Below, in pieces: positions 36,205 to 44,929 of a stretch of DNA of 64,000 bases. Each line of letters starts with the position of its first letter. The first letter of the stretch is position 1. This stretch comes from Scatolibacter rhodanostii (GTDB lineage: Bacteria > Bacillota > Clostridia > Oscillospirales > Acutalibacteraceae): contig NZ_FZLO01000004.1 of the NCBI RefSeq assembly GCF_900197595.1, forward strand, positions 167,720-231,719, given 5' to 3'. The notes under the pieces were generated by a model that saw nothing but the letters and a program-made list of their open reading frames with translations, made no database searches and was not told the origin of the DNA. The position numbers were made by a program, and so were the translations under genes.

Positions 36205-37128
36205 TTATGACAAAATCTCAAATCCGTTTTGAGCAATTAGTTCTTTTAAAATTTCGATATATCGTTCTGCTGGCTTACTCAAATGAATTTGCGTATTCAC
36301 AATCCACCCAATTTGCATGTCGTCTCCAGTTTGGAGGGGTACAGCAATAATTTGGTCACCATTTAGTCCACTGTCTAAAACGCCACTGCAAATGGTATAG
36401 CCGTTCAGCCCGATTAACAAATTAAACAAAGTGGCTCGGTCACTGACACGCAAGCTTTTTTTATGATAGACCGTGCTAAAAATTTCCTCGGAAAAGTAAA
36501 AAGAATTGTACTCTCCCTGTTCAAACGAAAGACAAGGAAACTCCTCTAAATCTGACAGCGTTACACTTTTTTTCTTGGCTAACGGACTTGTCTTGCTGAC
36601 AAAAACATGCGGTTTTGCATTAAAAAGCGGATGAAATTTCAGTTTATTTTCTGTCAAAAACCGCCTAATAACTTTTTCATTAAATGCATTGAGATAAAGA
36701 ATACCAACCTCACTATGCAATGTTGCGACATCATCTATAATATCTTTGGTTCTGCTTTCACGAAGTGTAAATTCATATTCCTCTGCTCCGCTTTCATTAA
36801 TTAAGTTGACAAAGGCATTCACGGCAAAGGCATAATGCTGTGTAGAAATACTGCAAATTTGGCGCAGCGGCTTCTTATCTTTATATCGCTGTTCAAACAA
36901 TTCTGTTTGCTCTAAAATTTGACGGGCATAGCCTAAAAACTCGGTACCGTCGGCCGTCAAAGAAATTCCACGGCTTGTACGCAGAAAAATCTCTATATCC
37001 AGTTCTTCTTCCAGTTCTTTAACAGCAGAAGAAAGGCTGGGCTGTGTGATAAAAAGCTGTTTGGCCGCTTTGCTAATAGACCCGCATTCCACAATAACCG
37101 CTATATATTTCAGTTGTAAAAGAGTCAT
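36205..37128 (-). CDS. LysR-family transcriptional regulator
   Basis: A 307-residue regulator. The N-terminal winged helix-turn-helix is textbook (LQLKYIAVIVECGSISKAAKQLFITQPSLSSAVKELEEELDIEIFLRTSRGISLTADG), followed by a periplasmic-binding-like effector domain from about residue 90. It is divergent from the small kinase gene, with 148 bases between the starts, so regulation of that gene is possible but not shown. No T-N11-A site was singled out. The effector is unknown. Confidence 0.94.
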   Translation of the reverse strand: MTLLQLKYIAVIVECGSISKAAKQLFITQPSLSSAVKELEEELDIEIFLRTSRGISLTADGTEFLGYARQILEQTELFEQRYKDKKPLRQICSISTQHYAFAVNAFVNLINESGAEEYEFTLRESRTKDIIDDVATLHSEVGILYLNAFNEKVIRRFLTENKLKFHPLFNAKPHVFVSKTSPLAKKKSVTLSDLEEFPCLSFEQGEYNSFYFSEEIFSTVYHKKSLRVSDRATLFNLLIGLNGYTICSGVLDSGLNGDQIIAVPLQTGDDMQIGWIVNTQIHLSKPAERYIEILKELIAQNGFEILS

Positions 37129-37192
37129 ATCCAGACTGTCTCCTTTTATCTTAGTTTATCGCATTCTTAATAAAAACACCTTACTAAAAAAT

Positions 37193-37221
37193 TTGTTGTC
37201 TCATAATCGATATGCCATAAT
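37193..37221 (+). promoter_or_regulatory. Promoter of the P-loop kinase gene
   Basis: TTGTTG (37193-37198), a 17-base spacer, CATAAT (37216-37221). If used, transcription starts near 37228, which excludes all upstream in-frame ATG and TTG codons as starts. Confidence 0.5.
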
Positions 37222-37276
37222 AGCTTCACACTATAGCGAATCTAAAAATTTAAAACCAAATGAAGGGGCGATTTAT

Positions 37277-37780
37277 ATCAAAAAAATTTATATTATCGGC
37301 ATTGTTGCCAGCGGAAAAACTACACTTGCCAAAAAATTGTCTTCCCAACTGCATATTCCATGGCATGAGCTCGATTGCATCGTCCATAAACGTACCCCTA
37401 CTGGCAGAGTTAAACAATCTCCGCAAGAACAGCAAAATCAAATTCAGCAGATTGATACCACCGGCAAATGGATTTTTGAAGGAGTTTATCGGGAATCCTA
37501 TCATTGCCTTTTAGATATGGCAGATAAGATTGTTTTTTTAGATATACCTTTGCGGATAAGAAAATTTCGCATTTTCACACGTTTTTTAAAACAAAATCTC
37601 AAGCTCGAACCTTGCGAATATAAGCCTGACTTCAAAATGCTGCGCCTTATGTATAAATGGACTGACGATTTCGAAAAAGGTAAACCCGATTTCCTGACTA
37701 TGCTGAACCGCTATCAAGACAAAGTCATCGTCCTCTCAACACCCAAAGAAATAGACGAATTTATCCATCTTAACCATTAG
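37277..37780 (+). CDS. P-loop kinase, FlaR/topology-modulation-like, with apparent ATC start
   Basis: A small nucleotide-binding protein of about 167 residues. Walker A is IGIVASGKTTLAKKL at the very N-terminus, followed by WHELDCIVHK, an Asp/His pattern seen in the adenylate-kinase-like DNA topology modulation (FlaR) proteins, and FEGVYRESYHCLLDMADKIVFLDIPL. The family normally begins M-K-K just before Walker A. In this frame the matching codon is ATC at 37277, with AAGGGG 8 bases upstream. No ATG, GTG or TTG exists in frame after the predicted promoter. An ATG at 37260 is in another frame, ahead of an A7 run. Either a rare ATC start, a frameshift at A7, or a G-to-C change explains it. Confidence 0.75.
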   Translation: MKKIYIIGIVASGKTTLAKKLSSQLHIPWHELDCIVHKRTPTGRVKQSPQEQQNQIQQIDTTGKWIFEGVYRESYHCLLDMADKIVFLDIPLRIRKFRIFTRFLKQNLKLEPCEYKPDFKMLRLMYKWTDDFEKGKPDFLTMLNRYQDKVIVLSTPKEIDEFIHLNH

Positions 37781-37854
37781 GTTCAAAGGTCTAAATTCCT
37801 CTTTAAAAAAGCTTGTCTTACGACCATTATAGCCTCGCCAAGGGACAAAAGTCA

Positions 37855-37897
37855 AATAGAAACAGCAGAGTGTCAACACACTTTGCTGTTTCTATTA
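37855..37897. terminator. Intrinsic terminator
   Basis: AATAGAAACAGCA (from 37855) pairs with the complementary TGCTGTTTCTATT (to 37897), with an inner AGTGT/ACACT helix. It overlaps the stop of the small membrane protein gene and faces both directions. Confidence 0.82.
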
Positions 37898-38179
37898 TTC
37901 AGGCAAAGAAAGAAACTTCCTAATATCTTTCCATACTACAGATACGGTGCTTACATCAATTTTTTTATCAATTCCTAAGCTATAAATATGCAGATATTTT
38001 GTTTCCTCTGATTCTTCTACGATTGAAATAGGAGGAGTTTTGTCTCCCGTACTCATTTTTCGTCCTTGGAAATCGACTAGAATCAGCCCGCTGATTAAAA
38101 TTAAGAAAGAAATCGTTATAGTAAAACTAAAAACAAAAATTCTCTTTTTTTTTCTATCCGTCCTTCTCTTTATTTTCAT
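37895..38179 (-). CDS. Small membrane-anchored protein next to spoIIP
   Basis: A 94-residue protein: a basic start (MKIKRRTDRKKKR), one membrane span (IFVFSFTITISFLILISGLILV), then an outside segment of about 55 residues with no recognisable family. AAAGGG lies 8 bases before the ATG. It is 117 bases downstream of spoIIP in the same direction, so it may be co-transcribed in the mother cell (inference). Single-pass topology fits a sporulation or envelope accessory protein, but nothing more can be claimed. Confidence 0.65.
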   Translation of the reverse strand: MKIKRRTDRKKKRIFVFSFTITISFLILISGLILVDFQGRKMSTGDKTPPISIVEESEETKYLHIYSLGIDKKIDVSTVSVVWKDIRKFLSLPE

Positions 38180-38296
38180 AAAAGTACCCTTTGCTCTAAA
38201 AGATATTTATATCCTTTCCACAAAGAGAGGTTTTCATACACGGTAACAAGTGATGAAGCAACCTTAACATCAAAATTGAATGAACACCGTTTTAAT

Positions 38297-39382
38297 TTAA
38301 ACTTTACTATCCAATAATAGCTCTGCTAATACTTCTCCAATCAGTGAACCTGAATATTCTGCTTCTACCATGGTGTTCACTTCGGTTCCCACTTCGATTA
38401 GCATTGAACCTTTAGTTGCATTCATGTTGTATTTGCTGTTAGAAAACAACAATGGACGCATGAGATCAGGATATTTTTGCATGGCTTTTTGCTGAAAACG
38501 AAGAGCCAAATGTAAATTATCCAGCCAATCCGGAAAATCTCCCCAATCTCCATTGGCATCACAGCCGGCTAAAATCATAACCTGCGCCGCTTTACGACCA
38601 CCAATTTCAGCGGTTGGTTTATATTTGACACCCGCTTCTGTTGTCATCGAATCTCTATGTATGTCAATAGTTACCTGAATACCTGAATTTGCTGCCAAAT
38701 TATTCTGCAAAACCTCCCATGAGCGGGCATAAGAACCATTAAAACTTAAATCGTTTACGCTGGTATCATGGATAACACCAATTCCGGCTTTTTCTAGCTC
38801 AGCCTTGATACTCTCTCCTACTGACACCACGTTCATATCTTGGTTTTGTGTACGCGTGGAAAAATCAGTGTAGTAAAATCCGGTAAATTGATCCATATAA
38901 GCTTCTGAAGTGTGCGTGTGATACAGTAAAACTTCGGGGCTGCCGTCTGCTTTAATCTGAATAGCAGGGTTATTCAGCAATTCTTCTGCCAAATTTGTGC
39001 CTGATTCTGTAGAATCTTTCACATAGAAATTGTCAATCAAGGTGCCACCCTGTGCCTTAATTTCTTCTACCGGAAGCGATTCTTTGGCCGGATCAGGTTC
39101 GGCAGCATTTTGAGGAAGTTCTATTTGATGATAGGGTACAATATCTCCGTCTTCAATCATATTAAACTCATGCGTTTGATTCGTTGATTCCTCTGTTTGT
39201 GTCTGCTTAATCTCCGGTTGTGCTGACTCTTTTTGAGCAACAATTCCCGCTGTATATAGAAGAAATTCTGCCCCTTCATCTAAAGTCATATCCTTGATCT
39301 TCAGAACAATACAGATGATACAAATAAAAACTGAACTGAATACAGCAAAATTTTTAAGGACAGACGATTTGCTCTTTCTCAT
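38297..39382 (-). CDS. spoIIP: Stage II sporulation protein P
   Basis: Membrane-anchored peptidoglycan amidase/endopeptidase of the engulfment complex with SpoIID and SpoIIM. An N-terminal membrane span (FAVFSSVFICIICIVL) is followed by a variable linker of about 90 residues rich in Glu and Gln, and the SpoIIP amidase domain. Zinc-site signatures are LLYHTHTSEAYM, VTIDIHRDSM and MLIEVGTEVNTMVEAEYS. I place the start at ATG 39382 (AAAGGAAG upstream); an upstream in-frame ATG at 39406 has a ribosome-binding site too close. It shows the host is a spore former. In many genomes it follows gpr, which is not present here. Confidence 0.94.
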   Translation of the reverse strand: MRKSKSSVLKNFAVFSSVFICIICIVLKIKDMTLDEGAEFLLYTAGIVAQKESAQPEIKQTQTEESTNQTHEFNMIEDGDIVPYHQIELPQNAAEPDPAKESLPVEEIKAQGGTLIDNFYVKDSTESGTNLAEELLNNPAIQIKADGSPEVLLYHTHTSEAYMDQFTGFYYTDFSTRTQNQDMNVVSVGESIKAELEKAGIGVIHDTSVNDLSFNGSYARSWEVLQNNLAANSGIQVTIDIHRDSMTTEAGVKYKPTAEIGGRKAAQVMILAGCDANGDWGDFPDWLDNLHLALRFQQKAMQKYPDLMRPLLFSNSKYNMNATKGSMLIEVGTEVNTMVEAEYSGSLIGEVLAELLLDSKV

Positions 39383-39533
39383 AGACAACTTCCTTTCAAA
39401 ATTCATTCCCTTCCAATAACCCCACGAAAGTGCACTTTGATGACAAATAAAATTTTTTCTTTATTTTTATAACCATTTTTGCTATAATAATATTATTTAA
39501 TTAAAAGAGAATCTATAACTACGGGAGGAAATT

Positions 39534-40910
39534 ATGTCAATTTATTCGGAAATCAAACCAGAAGTCAGACGTTTAGCCGACATGTGTTTGACTCACAACA
39601 GTATTAATCCCGAGCTGTATTCGCAGTATGATGTCAAACGCGGTTTGCGCGATATGAACGGAAAAGGTGTCTTAACCGGTCTCACTAATATCTCTGAAAT
39701 TATCTCCAGCAAACAAGTGAATGGAGAAAGTGTTCCATGCGAAGGCGAACTTTATTATCGCGGTTATAACGTAGAAAAAATCATTGAAAATCTGCCCGAT
39801 GATAACTTTGGATATGAACGTGTATCTTACTTACTTTTATTTGGTGAATTGCCAAACAAAGAAGAACTAAAGAACTTTTGCGAGCTTCTTTCTTTTTACC
39901 GCACCTTGCCAACCAGCTTTGTGCGTGACATTATCATGAAAGCACCCAGCAGCGACATGATGAACACATTGGCTCGCAGTGTGCTCACCTTATATTCATA
40001 TGACGAATCTGCCGAAGATATTTCTATTCCCAACGTTTTACGTCAATCCATTCAATTAATTGCTCTTTTTCCGTTACTATCCGTCTATGGCTATCAGGCC
40101 TATCGCCATTATCACGACGGCCAAAGCTTGTTTATTCACCAACCTGACCCCAAACTGTCAACAGCAGAAAATATTTTGCGCATTTTGCGCCCAGACTGCC
40201 AATATTCTCATTTAGAGGCAAAAGTGTTGGATATTGCCCTTATTCTGCATGCTGATCATGGCGGCGGCAATAACTCTACTTTCACTACACACGTCGTTTC
40301 ATCTTCAGGTACAGACACCTACTCCACAATTGCAGCGGCATTGGGTTCTCTTAAAGGCCCCAAACATGGCGGTGCTAATATTAAAGTAACCAAAATGTTT
40401 GAATCCATCAAAGAAACCATTTCAGATTGGAATGACGAAGACGCTATTTCTGCTTATTTATCTAAAATTCTAAACAAAGAAGCTTTTGACAAAAGCGGCT
40501 TAATTTATGGTATGGGCCATGCCGTTTATTCCATTTCTGATCCCAGAGCACAGGTCATGTCACGCTTTGTGGAAGGTCTTTGCCAAGAAAAAGGCTATAT
40601 GGATGAATACCGCCTTTACAAGAATGTAGAAAAAACAGCGACAAAATTGATTACTGAAAAAAGAAAGATTTATAAAGGCGTCAGTGCCAACGTTGATTTT
40701 TACAGCGGTTTAATTTATCGTATGCTAGATTTGCCCATGGAGCTTTATACGCCTATTTTTGCTATTTCGCGTATTTCAGGTTGGAGTGCACACCGTATTG
40801 AAGAGCTTATCGGCAGCGGCAAAATCATTCGTCCAGCTTATAAAGCAATTTGTCCTCACAAAGATATTCCGACCATTGATTCTATTCGCATGGATGACTT
40901 AACTTTTTAA
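39534..40910 (+). CDS. gltA: Citrate synthase
   Basis: A 458-residue citrate synthase condensing acetyl-CoA and oxaloacetate. Active-site regions are LILHADHGGGNNSTFTTHVV (first His), GSLKGPKHGGANIKV (second His) and GMGHAVYSISDPRAQVM. The late R in ISRISGWSAHRIEEL is also typical. It has an N-terminal extension of about 60 residues relative to the short bacterial type, as in many clostridial enzymes. GGGAGG lies before the ATG. It is monocistronic with a terminator. In an anaerobe it likely serves glutamate synthesis through a partial TCA branch; aconitase and isocitrate dehydrogenase are not in the window. Confidence 0.95.
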   Translation: MSIYSEIKPEVRRLADMCLTHNSINPELYSQYDVKRGLRDMNGKGVLTGLTNISEIISSKQVNGESVPCEGELYYRGYNVEKIIENLPDDNFGYERVSYLLLFGELPNKEELKNFCELLSFYRTLPTSFVRDIIMKAPSSDMMNTLARSVLTLYSYDESAEDISIPNVLRQSIQLIALFPLLSVYGYQAYRHYHDGQSLFIHQPDPKLSTAENILRILRPDCQYSHLEAKVLDIALILHADHGGGNNSTFTTHVVSSSGTDTYSTIAAALGSLKGPKHGGANIKVTKMFESIKETISDWNDEDAISAYLSKILNKEAFDKSGLIYGMGHAVYSISDPRAQVMSRFVEGLCQEKGYMDEYRLYKNVEKTATKLITEKRKIYKGVSANVDFYSGLIYRMLDLPMELYTPIFAISRISGWSAHRIEELIGSGKIIRPAYKAICPHKDIPTIDSIRMDDLTF

Positions 40911-40932
40911 ACTTTATTTACTAGGCATTCTT

Positions 40933-40963
40933 AAGTGAGGAGATTCTTTACGAATCCTCACTT
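40933..40963 (+). terminator. Intrinsic terminator after citrate synthase
   Basis: AAGTGAGGA pairs with TCCTCACTT across a 13-base loop, then TTTCTTTTT. Confidence 0.85.
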
Positions 40964-41050
40964 TTTCTTTTTGGATTTTTTTGTTTGCAGACACCTATCT
41001 CTATATTTAGAGACAAAGAATGTTTAAGTATGGAATTTTTTGCAAACATA

Positions 41051-41170
41051 TGATACAATAGTCGCAAAGGGCAGCGACATTTGAAAAATGGATTCTCGGC
41101 ACTACGTGCCTCCCGCCGCAAGCGGCAACACCCATTTTTATCACGGCTTTTTGATACAATAGTCGCAAAG
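41051..41170 (+). repeat. 19-bp perfect direct repeat flanking a structured element
   Basis: TGATACAATAGTCGCAAAG occurs at 41051-41069 and again at 41152-41170, 101 bases apart. Each copy carries an extended -10-like TGATACAAT. The 82 bases between fold as described for 41084-41139. Confidence 0.8.
41084..41139. other. Predicted three-way-junction element between the repeats
   Basis: Outer stem AAAAATGG (41084-41091) with CCATTTTT (41132-41139) encloses two hairpins: GGCAC-TAC-GTGCC (41098-41110) and GCCG-CAAG-CGGC (41115-41125). It is GC-rich inside AT-rich surroundings. It could be a small RNA, a leader element or a miniature dispersed repeat. Confidence 0.5.
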
Positions 41171-41266
41171 ACAGGAACTTTGCTTTTTTATGTTCTGCGT
41201 GCATTTTGTTTTGTTACAAGGGAAAAATAAGTTTGATACACTAACAAATTTTGCCTATCACAAGAC

Positions 41267-41295
41267 TTGCACTTTGTTTACCAAGTGTGTAAAAT
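41267..41295 (+). promoter_or_regulatory. Promoter before the 89-residue protein gene
   Basis: TTGCAC (41267-41272), a 17-base spacer, TAAAAT (41290-41295), about 49 bases before the start. AAAATAAGTTTG at its -10 is repeated near 41224. Confidence 0.6.
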
Positions 41296-41343
41296 AAGTT
41301 TGGTCTTTGCCAAATTTAAATGATATTTTGAGGAGGATTTTTT

Positions 41344-41613
41344 ATGTCACCAAGAATGGTTGAACTGCATGATATTGATGTACCCGAATTTTTGAAAGTA
41401 TTGGACAGCTGCGAAGGTCAGGTATACCTGATGACGAGAGACGGAGATCGTCTTAACTTAAATAGTAAGTTAAGCCAATTGGTAGGTCTGACAACCTTAA
41501 TTGAAGGCGGAAAAATAGCAGAAGCCTTCATCATGTGTGAAAAAGAAGAGGATGAATCTAAATTATTTCGATTCAACCTTTATAAAGATGGTTCATTTTT
41601 AGATGCAGAATAA
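41344..41613 (+). CDS. Conserved small clostridial protein of unknown function
   Basis: An 89-residue soluble acidic protein. It resembles a family of 80-90-residue clostridial proteins with the pattern FLKVLDSCEGQVYLMTRDGDRLNLNSKLSQLVGL. These are sometimes labelled polyA polymerase in databases without support (from memory). There is no membrane span, cysteine motif or recognised fold. AGGAGG precedes the ATG. It is followed 24 bases after its stop by a compact intrinsic terminator, so the MBL gene beyond is expressed at best by read-through. The long upstream region with repeats and several promoters suggests complex regulation. Confidence 0.75.
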   Translation: MSPRMVELHDIDVPEFLKVLDSCEGQVYLMTRDGDRLNLNSKLSQLVGLTTLIEGGKIAEAFIMCEKEEDESKLFRFNLYKDGSFLDAE

Positions 41614-41636
41614 AAGAAAGGAATATGACCTATAAG

Positions 41637-41665
41637 ATTCGGGTAGAAATTCTGCCCGAATTTTT
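41637..41665 (+). terminator. Compact terminator/attenuator between small protein and MBL gene
   Basis: ATTCGGGTAGA (41637-41647) pairs with TTCTGCCCGAAT (to 41661, one G-U) over a 3-base loop, followed by five T. Confidence 0.75.
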
Positions 41666-41681
41666 CAAATCTGGTGATAAC

Positions 41682-42698
41682 ATGGCAAAAAAAACAACTC
41701 GTAGAATAAAAAGGAATCTGCGACCGGGCTCCATTATTATTTTTTTGATTCTTATGGTTATGGCAGTAGCCGCCGGCGGAAAATTAGACTTTTTAGAAGA
41801 TCTATTCTTGGCAGATTCTTCGGAATATTCGCAAACTGGTAAAGAAAAGGATTCTGTTGTGCAAAACGAGGCCGCTGCGGTAGAAATGCCAGAGGTAGGT
41901 TCTCCCCTTCAGGTTCACTTCTTGGATGTAGGGCAAGGTGACAGTGAGCTTATTCGCATTCCGACCGCTACTGGGTATTTTAATATTTTGATTGATACGG
42001 GAGAATATAAACACGCTGACGGTCTCCTGCAATATCTGCAAAATCAAGGCATTGAAAAGTTGGATATTGTTGTGGCAACACACCCTCACGCCGACCATAT
42101 TGGCTCAATGGCTAAGGTCATCAACAACTTTGCTATCGGTGAATTTTATATGCCCGTGCTAGACGAAAGCCAAACCCCGACCACAAAATCTTATGAAACT
42201 ATGTTAGATGCACTGCTTGATAAAAACGTTTCTGTAAACGAAATATCAGCTGGCATTTATATGGATGCACCCGTCGGGACTGTTCTTGAGGTTTTAGCCC
42301 CTCAAAAAGACTTTCAATATGATGATATCAACAATTATTCTGCCGTTATCCGAATGGCCTACGGCGAAACGTCTTTTCTGTTTACCGGAGACGCTGAAAA
42401 AGAATCAGAGCAACAAATACTGTCTGCAGAACAGACTGTCAATGCACAAGTATTAAAAGTGGGACATCATGGTTCAAGTTCATCAACTACCCATGATTTT
42501 TTGCAAGCAGTCGGCCCTCAATATGCTGTTATCAGCTGCGAAGAAGGGAACTCTTACGGTCATCCTCACAAAGAAACCGTCAAATCCCTCCAAGATTTTG
42601 GCACTGAAATTCTAAGAACCGATACTATGCAAACCATTGTATTTGAAAGTGACGGTAAAAACCTAACTTTTCGCACGGGAGAACCCTCTGCACAATAA
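41682..42698 (+). CDS. ComEC-like MBL-fold hydrolase, membrane anchored
   Basis: Single-span membrane protein (RPGSIIIFLILMVMAVAAGG) with an extracytoplasmic metallo-beta-lactamase domain of the type found at the C-terminus of ComEC. Motifs are FLDVGQGDSELI, the metal site THPHADHIGSM, FTGDAEKESE and VGHHGSSSSTTHDF. Similar stand-alone proteins are probable extracellular nucleases or phosphoesterases (family inference). The frame begins at 41625, but that ATG would place an intrinsic terminator inside the coding region, so I take ATG 41682. It is 20 bases before the pyrE frame, which may be co-transcribed. Confidence 0.88.
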   Translation: MAKKTTRRIKRNLRPGSIIIFLILMVMAVAAGGKLDFLEDLFLADSSEYSQTGKEKDSVVQNEAAAVEMPEVGSPLQVHFLDVGQGDSELIRIPTATGYFNILIDTGEYKHADGLLQYLQNQGIEKLDIVVATHPHADHIGSMAKVINNFAIGEFYMPVLDESQTPTTKSYETMLDALLDKNVSVNEISAGIYMDAPVGTVLEVLAPQKDFQYDDINNYSAVIRMAYGETSFLFTGDAEKESEQQILSAEQTVNAQVLKVGHHGSSSSTTHDFLQAVGPQYAVISCEEGNSYGHPHKETVKSLQDFGTEILRTDTMQTIVFESDGKNLTFRTGEPSAQ

Positions 42699-42762
42699 GA
42701 TGTAAATTATATTTCAAATGATAATTGTTATTGTCTCTATAAATAGAAAGGATGTATTGATA

Positions 42763-43422
42763 TTGAATCAAAACAAAAAAGAATTTATTGAATTTATGAT
42801 GTCTGCCGGCGTTCTAACTTTTGGAGATTTTGTTACCAAAAGCGGCCGCAAAACCCCTTATTTCGTCAACACGGGAAACTATAAAACAGGTTCTCAGATT
42901 TCTAAACTAGGCAGTTTTTATGCTACCTTAATGCAAGAAGTAACCAAGGGCGACTTTGATGCCATGTTTGGTCCGGCTTATAAAGGCATTCCGATTGCTG
43001 CCTCAGCTGCCGGTGCACTTTATCGAGACTATGGCATAGATAAACCTTATTTTTTCAATCGCAAAGAGGAAAAAGACCATGGTGAAGGCGGCAGCGTTGT
43101 TGGCTATAAACCACAAGATGGCGACCGCATTATCATTGCCGAAGATGTCATCACTGCCGGCACAGCTATTCGTGAAACCATGCCTGTATTAAAAGCATGC
43201 GGTAATGTCACCGTACCCCACATGTTTATCAGTGTAGATCGCTGTGAAATTGGCAACGAACCAGGCAAAACTGCTATTATGCAAGTGCAAGAAGAATTTG
43301 GCATACAAGTACACGCCATCATTCGAGTGACTGACATTCTAGAATATCTTGAACAAAATGGTACTTATGATGAAATCGTTGTTCGCATGAAACAATATAT
43401 GCAAGATTATTGTGTTCTGTAA
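42763..43422 (+). CDS. pyrE: Orotate phosphoribosyltransferase
   Basis: Transfers orotate to PRPP to form OMP in pyrimidine synthesis. The PRPP-binding motif is RIIIAEDVITAGTAI, and the catalytic loop region with FFNRKEEKDHGEGGSVVG is the clostridial PyrE pattern (K-D-H-G-E-G-G). I choose the TTG at 42763, eight bases from the AAAGGA site; an earlier TTG (42757) and ATG (42718) are alternatives. About 219 residues, normal for the long form. No other pyr genes are adjacent, which is unusual since pyrE often joins pyrDF; no PyrR leader structure was seen. Confidence 0.93.
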   Translation: MNQNKKEFIEFMMSAGVLTFGDFVTKSGRKTPYFVNTGNYKTGSQISKLGSFYATLMQEVTKGDFDAMFGPAYKGIPIAASAAGALYRDYGIDKPYFFNRKEEKDHGEGGSVVGYKPQDGDRIIIAEDVITAGTAIRETMPVLKACGNVTVPHMFISVDRCEIGNEPGKTAIMQVQEEFGIQVHAIIRVTDILEYLEQNGTYDEIVVRMKQYMQDYCVL

Positions 43423-43537
43423 GCTGTCAAAACTATCCGTTCTATCTATACTTTTTAAGGTGCAAGCTTTTCTTCATAATAACTTATAATAAAAAGATTT
43501 GCCATGACTGCCCTTGTCTGATTAAACTCTAAAATTT

Positions 43538-43569
43538 AAAAGCGGCAAGGAATTTTCCCTGCCGCTTTT
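43538..43569. terminator. Bidirectional intrinsic terminator
   Basis: AAAAGCGGCA pairs with TGCCGCTTTT, extended by AGG/CCC, between convergent pyrE and metF. Confidence 0.88.
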
Positions 43570-43616
43570 ATTCTTTTTCTTTTGTATGCTGCTATACTAT
43601 ATATAGTATAGCAACT

Positions 43617-44477
43617 TTATTTTCTTAAACTGGCTGTAGCTTCATGAATTCTTCTAGCCACATAACTATTATTCATGGTATAGATATGAACACCGTCGAT
43701 ATCATGAGCAAAAAGATCTACGATTTGGTCTATGGCATAGGCAATACCGGCATCGCGCATGGCTTCAGGGTTATCTTCATATTTAGCCATCATCGTCTTA
43801 AATTTTTCAGGTACTGTTGCTCCACACAAAGAAGTCATTCGCTCAATCTGTCTTTTATTGGTAACAGGCATAATGCCTGCTTCAATCGGAACATCTATAC
43901 CGGCACGAGCAGTTTTTTCCCTAAACCGATAGAAGGAGTCATTGTCAAAAAACAGCTGAGAGATTAAATGGTTGACACCGCTGTCCACTTTCTTTTTTAA
44001 ATGTAGGACATCTTCCTCTATATTGGCAGAGCTCGGATGTCCCTCAGGATAACAAGCACCAATAATATCGAAATCTCCATTTTCCTTTATAAAGGAAACT
44101 AAATCACTGGCATATCGAAAATCATGTTTGGGAGGAATATCGGGATTTATGTCACCGCGAAGTGCTAGAATATTTTCTATTCCGTTTTCTTTTAGCTGTT
44201 TTAAAATAGACAGAATCTCAGACTTGCTAAAATTAATACAAGGTAAATGAGCTACACTGGGAATTCCATATTCTTTCTCAATCGTTTTGGATAAATCAAT
44301 GGTAATGGTGTCCTGTTGATTGCCCCCTGCGCCATAAGTAACACTGATAAAATCAGGACGTAGGCGACCAAGTTCTTCCAATGTAGGCTGAATCGAAATA
44401 AGCGGAGCCGTTTTCTTTGGAGGAAACACCTCAAAAGAAACTATCGGTTTGTTGTCAAATAAGTCCGTGATTTTCAT
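43617..44477 (-). CDS. metF: Methylenetetrahydrofolate reductase
   Basis: FAD-dependent TIM-barrel enzyme reducing 5,10-methylene-THF to 5-methyl-THF. Signatures are PIVSFEVFPPKK at the N-terminus, FISVTYGAGGNQQDTT-like segment, HLPCINFSK, NILALRGDINPD, FIISQLFF-like segment NHLISQLFFDNDSFY, EAGIMPVTNKRQIERM and the GVHIYTMNNS end. 286 residues is standard for bacterial MetF. It is monocistronic, without corrinoid or acetogenesis partners nearby, so methionine synthesis is the simplest role. No SAM riboswitch was recognised upstream. Confidence 0.95.
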   Translation of the reverse strand: MKITDLFDNKPIVSFEVFPPKKTAPLISIQPTLEELGRLRPDFISVTYGAGGNQQDTITIDLSKTIEKEYGIPSVAHLPCINFSKSEILSILKQLKENGIENILALRGDINPDIPPKHDFRYASDLVSFIKENGDFDIIGACYPEGHPSSANIEEDVLHLKKKVDSGVNHLISQLFFDNDSFYRFREKTARAGIDVPIEAGIMPVTNKRQIERMTSLCGATVPEKFKTMMAKYEDNPEAMRDAGIAYAIDQIVDLFAHDIDGVHIYTMNNSYVARRIHEATASLRK

Positions 44478-44889
44478 AGTTGCTTTCTTCCTTTATCGAA
44501 GTCTAGTATATCTTTTTAATCATACCATATTTCTAAACAGAAGAAAACATTTTTCATTTTTTCTTCTGTTTTGTCCCTGTTTCTTCTCGAAAAAGGGCAA
44601 AATTCACATTGAAATCAGCCCTAAATGTTAGAAATAAAGAAGTCGAATATGCATATAAATATTAATTTTATTCATTCTTAGACTGCCAAAAATGGGTGTA
44701 TTTCTCACATGAGTCAATCTGTTTCTAATTTTTATTCATTTTATAACAAGAATTTATCATTTCACAACCAGCTAAAAACCTCATTTTGATACAAAATGCA
44801 CATAGAGTAGTTTCCATAACTCGGTAAAGTAGGGCTTTATCTTCTTTTTAAAAGTTTATATGAGGGCATTTCTATATGCGTAACAATTC

Positions 44890-44914
44890 AAAATTGTGTA
44901 AATTGCACAATTTT
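44890..44914. promoter_or_regulatory. 9-bp dyad upstream of the YabE-like promoter
   Basis: AAAATTGTG, seven bases, CACAATTTT: a perfect palindrome ending 15 bases before the -35 hexamer. The rest of 44478-44889 shows no gene or known riboswitch. Confidence 0.45.
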
Positions 44915-44929
44915 ATTGAGAATTTTTTT

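Noticed and set aside
37046..37276. Upstream ATG/TTG starts for the P-loop kinase
   Set aside because: They lie inside the LysR gene on the other strand or before the predicted promoter, and the added residues are not family-like.
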